Positions 40,249 through 42,903 of a stretch of DNA of 42,903 nt are shown one piece after another. The stretch is from Chara braunii (taxonomy: Eukaryota; Streptophyta; Charophyceae; Charales; Characeae): the NCBI GenBank assembly GCA_003427395.1, contig BFEA01000066.1:3423124-3466026 (forward strand). Direction: 5' to 3'. The notes under the pieces were generated by a model. The model was not told the origin of the DNA. It saw nothing but the letters and a program-made list of their open reading frames with translations, and did not search any database. The position numbers and the translations under genes are program-made. Position 1 is the first letter of the stretch. Every line of letters begins with the position of its first letter.

Positions 40249-41066
40249 GCTAGACCACCCAAACTTATGTAACATGTCTAGCCCAGCCATTGAATATACA
40301 CAAACATAGGGCACAACAATTTTTCTCCTCTTTGGGCATATAATTAGGCTACCCTAGTCACCCTGAACTGTTTAAGTATCTCAACTTTATATAATTGTCT
40401 GCACTTAGTCTTTTGAGGTAGCATATAACTGAGTCGATCATCTTCAGCTCAAGACTCAGTCTGCCCCTTCGTACCACAAGTTTATTCTTAATTAGTACTC
40501 TCTTCAGTTGGTGATAAGCTATAGTCAGACCACCCAAACTTATGGGACCCTGTCTGACTAGCCTGTTCATAAGTAATATAATAATAAAAGTATAATCAAG
40601 TTATAGCCTTCTGGTTCCAGCATGTGCGAGGCGTTGGACCAAGACCACCCAAACTTATTGAACATGTCTTGGTCCTTAGACTGATTCAATTCTCTGAAAG
40701 CAGGAAGAGGCTGAGCCACCCAAACTTATGGGACATGCTTAAACCTCCTCGTTTAGAAACTAAAGAAACTAATAAAAAAACAAAATAAATAAGGCAACCA
40801 GGCCACCCAAACTTATGAGACAGTGTCTGGTTCCTAAAAAGTCAATCACAAACAACCCCCGCGACTCAGAGCAACCAGACTACCTAAACTTATAGAATGG
40901 TCTGATTCTTCATGCAATTCCACAGCACTGGGTCTCCCCAAACTTATGGGGACTTCCCAGCCTCCAGAGCAATCAGACCACCTAAACTTATAGAATGGCC
41001 TGACGCTCCACACAATCCAAAATAAACATAGCATTGGGTCTCCCCAAACTTATGGGGACTTCCCAG
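40249..41066 (-). repeat. Cluster of CACCCAAACTTATGG hairpins (nine)
   Basis: Core ACCCAAACTTAT or a close variant occurs nine times. The best stems are GCTAGAC/GTCTAGC (40249-40282), TAGTCAGAC/GTCTGACTA (40522-40560), GGACCAAGAC/GTCTTGGTCC (40636-40675), and CTGGG with CCCAG plus TCCCC with GGGGA (40928-40960; near repeat at 41034-41066). Weaker stems occur at 40707-40748, 40793-40834, 40871-40908 and 40967-41008. The loop is nearly constant while the stem sequences differ but stay complementary. Confidence 0.8.
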
Positions 41067-41665
41067 CCTTAATCGACTCGGACCTAGTCAAACATGCAGT
41101 ACTGCCTTCCTCCCAACCTTCCCCCAGATGCAATCCTATAATCTGCTTTCAGTCACATAATAAAACTGAAACTCACATTGTACATACATTTCGTTACTTA
41201 TTCTGGTTATGTCCTAAAAGTCAGACTGAAAGTCAAAGTAGAGGGGGCATGCAGTATATTCAGTCAAAGTATAAAGAGAAATATAGATAGGGGCTATAAC
41301 CGGATTTATAGAGGGAAAGCAACGTTGACCTTTCAGTTCCCTGCCTCCAGAACTCCTCCTGAGTTCCGCCAGAGCTCCCACAATCAGTGGGCAGACTCCC
41401 CACAGAGTCTTGTTGTGGTCCTACGGGTTGCAATCCCGCCTGCTGCCTTCGTCTCGTAACCAGGATTAGACTGAGAGTAAGAAGGATAGAGAAAGAGGTA
41501 TCAGACGCTCGAGATACAAGAAGGGGATAAACTCAACTCCCAGGAGAGGGTCTTGTTATCTTCCTTCACCTGAGGCCCCCACAATGATGACCATTATGCT
41601 GCAGCTTGGTCAAATTGGAGTCAAATCACCAACCGTTGACCCTCCTGACAACTCTCTAAGTTGCA

Positions 41666-42455
41666 ACATTGACACCCATTCGCAGCAATGTCACCTTGGA
41701 CAGATTCCAATTACCCCCCCAAAATGCCATGCTCCACCCTCTGATCCAAGCGCAGGAACATAGCTCACGAAACGGTGTTTAAATAGTGCACACCCCCGCG
41801 TCTAACTCGAACTTGGCTACAGTAGTCTTAGTGCCTATGGGCGGGGAGCAGCCTTGGCACAGGCTAATCAAAAACACACATTCCGCCAGGCAGCAGCCGA
41901 GACGTAACAAAGCTAACACCTCGCCACTCAAAACTGTTCTGCAATCCCTTGAGATGTTTTGCAAAGTTCAACGAAGGCCGCAACAGCAGTCTATCGCAAA
42001 CGTACCCCTTATTGCATCACATATCTCTTTTTCTTGTTCAAAATGCAGATAAAAACATGATAGTAAAATCCCACAAAGGATACCGCGCACATGGTGCACG
42101 TGCGAGGTCAGACCGTATCTCAACAGGTCATGGTATTAAACATAAGTATTGTGCCATGATCAGTGGTGTACGACACTAACCATAAATCTACCATAGCAGC
42201 ATTACACGACTAGTGCAGCAATGCTTAGTCAATAAAAGCATACCAGTCCCTAGGTGACGACACACAACAAACCGTAGTAGTCTGTATACAGTCAATAAGG
42301 CAGACCCAGTCGCAACAAATGGTCGGATTTCAGTTCTACTGTAGCTATCAATCTATGAGCACACACGACGAGTATTGAGATCACTTTCACCGAGAAGGAA
42401 GTGTGATCACGTCGCTAAAGTGTTTGTCTGTAAGAGAAACCAACCGTCGAGCCAA
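41666..42455. other. No supported gene
   Basis: Short overlapping ORFs only. The right end of the presumed LTR containing D should lie here or beyond, but I could not find a TG/CA terminus with a target duplication. Confidence 0.35.
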
Positions 42456-42537
42456 ATGTCGCACCTCTCCGCCGAGGAAAAACACAGGCAGAGCGAGGCA
42501 GGCTTGAAGCTTCGTGGCTACTATCGCAGTTTGGTCG
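42456..42537 (+). CDS. Possible first coding exon
   Basis: ATG at 42456 in GCCAAATGTC context opens MSHLSAEEKHRQSEAGLKLR, then GYYRSLV, and runs directly into GGTAAGTATC, a near-perfect 5' splice site with the intron starting at 42538. The frame is open upstream as well. I do not recognise the protein. After the donor the sequence becomes pyrimidine-rich (CTCTCCCTTCTC), intron-like. The rest of the gene would lie right of the window. Support is limited to the start, the donor and the composition change. Confidence 0.3.
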
Positions 42538-42694
42538 GTAAGTATCGTCTCTCCCTTCTCTACATCAGTCTCTCGTTACCTCTCTTTCACCTTCGAATGT
42601 ACCTGGCTCGATCCCCGTCCAGATTCATCCTCCTCGACTTTCCCTTTACTGTCTCCACAATTCCTCACTCCCCGGCCCTCCTTCACTATCCTCC

Positions 42695-42903
42695 CGCTGT
42701 CGGGCGCAATCGGTCCGGCACCGCACGGGGGCAGCGCGGGACCCTCCCGGCCGCGTCACGCAGGAGTTGGTTTTCATAACCCTTCGTCGCAATATACATG
42801 GAGCTTCCGCAAGCCGCTCCGGCCGGGTGTGCCAGCCATACCTCTCGCGAGCCCCTACGACAGGATAGGGCCTACGCGAGGCACGACTTACCTACACCTT
42901 ACG
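42695..42903 (-). repeat. Right arm of the inverted repeat with 29776-29970
   Basis: Reverse complement of the left arm, with segments such as CGAGCCCCTACGACAGGATA and GAGGCACGACTTACCTACAC. The repeat continues past the end of the window. Confidence 0.75.

Larger units (their letters stand above)
39885..41665 (-). repeat. LTR-like repeat D, right copy (inverted)
   Basis: Reverse complement of 26410-28015, from CTAACTCCTTGG at the left to a weak end near 41665. Best-matched parts are 40195-40570 and 41337-41460. It carries a minus-strand TATA box at 40226-40220 and nine hairpins, three more than the left copy. The two D copies are inverted, so they are not the LTR pair of one element. Confidence 0.8.

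Noticed and set aside
26410-41665. D copies as the LTR pair of one element
   Set aside because: They are in opposite orientation, so they cannot be paired LTRs. They are separate insertions.
26410-42903. One giant palindrome joining the D pair and the 29776/42695 pair
   Set aside because: The order of the arms is inconsistent: the second right arm lies outside, not inside, the first pair.

Overview
This window is eukaryotic, repeat-dominated DNA with no intact host gene that I can recognise. It contains decayed LTR retrotransposons, nested repeats, an 81-bp satellite, (GA)n, (ATT)n and (TTA)n microsatellites, TATA boxes, AATAAA signals and possible splice sites. No bacterial gene organisation is visible. 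The species cannot be read from the sequence. The reverse transcriptase belongs to a Ty3/Gypsy-like group with a GSLPNAD - SGYDQF - PQGWTNGVAV - YIDD - VKGP pattern. I associate that pattern with fungal and some algal or plant-lineage genomes, from memory and unverified.

Layout. 1-20481: element A (+ strand). It has the last 465 bp of a 5' LTR, a degenerate tRNA-Asp-type primer binding site, a leader with a tandem duplication, an intruding 2.4-kb LTR-derived fragment, and a series of small ORFs made of two repeated unknown domains (alpha x3, beta x2). These are followed by broken gag, protease, RT/RNase H and integrase, a long poorly coding stretch, and a 3' LTR ending at 20481. The 3' LTR carries a further alpha-domain ORF. 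TATA and AATAAA in that LTR are about 3 kb apart, so its R region appears very long. 12697-13170: an opposite-strand remnant with an RG-rich and acidic N-terminus.

20482-22124 and 37566-39198 are direct copies of a repeat, C. Element A is inserted in the left copy, and the right copy shows the corresponding uninterrupted sequence. 22955-26240 is an 81-bp tandem satellite with higher-order structure and internally inverted blocks. 26410-28015 (+) and 39885-41665 (-) are inverted copies of an LTR-like sequence, D. D carries a TATA box and, upstream of it, a cluster of inverted-repeat hairpins with a nearly constant loop and variable, co-changing stems. 31505-32860 (-) holds gag remnants of a second element, B, with a possible tRNA-Asp PBS at 35398-35415. 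A short inverted repeat (29776-29970 / 42695-42903) and one possible first exon near 42456 complete the window.

How the parts work together: an intact relative of A would be transcribed from its LTR TATA box, primed by tRNA-Asp, and would make Gag, protease, RT/RNase H and integrase. This copy has many stops and frameshifts and a damaged protease motif, so it should not be autonomous. The two observations I regard as most unusual are the alpha/beta domain array upstream of gag, with its LTR-encoded relative, and the hairpin cluster in D.
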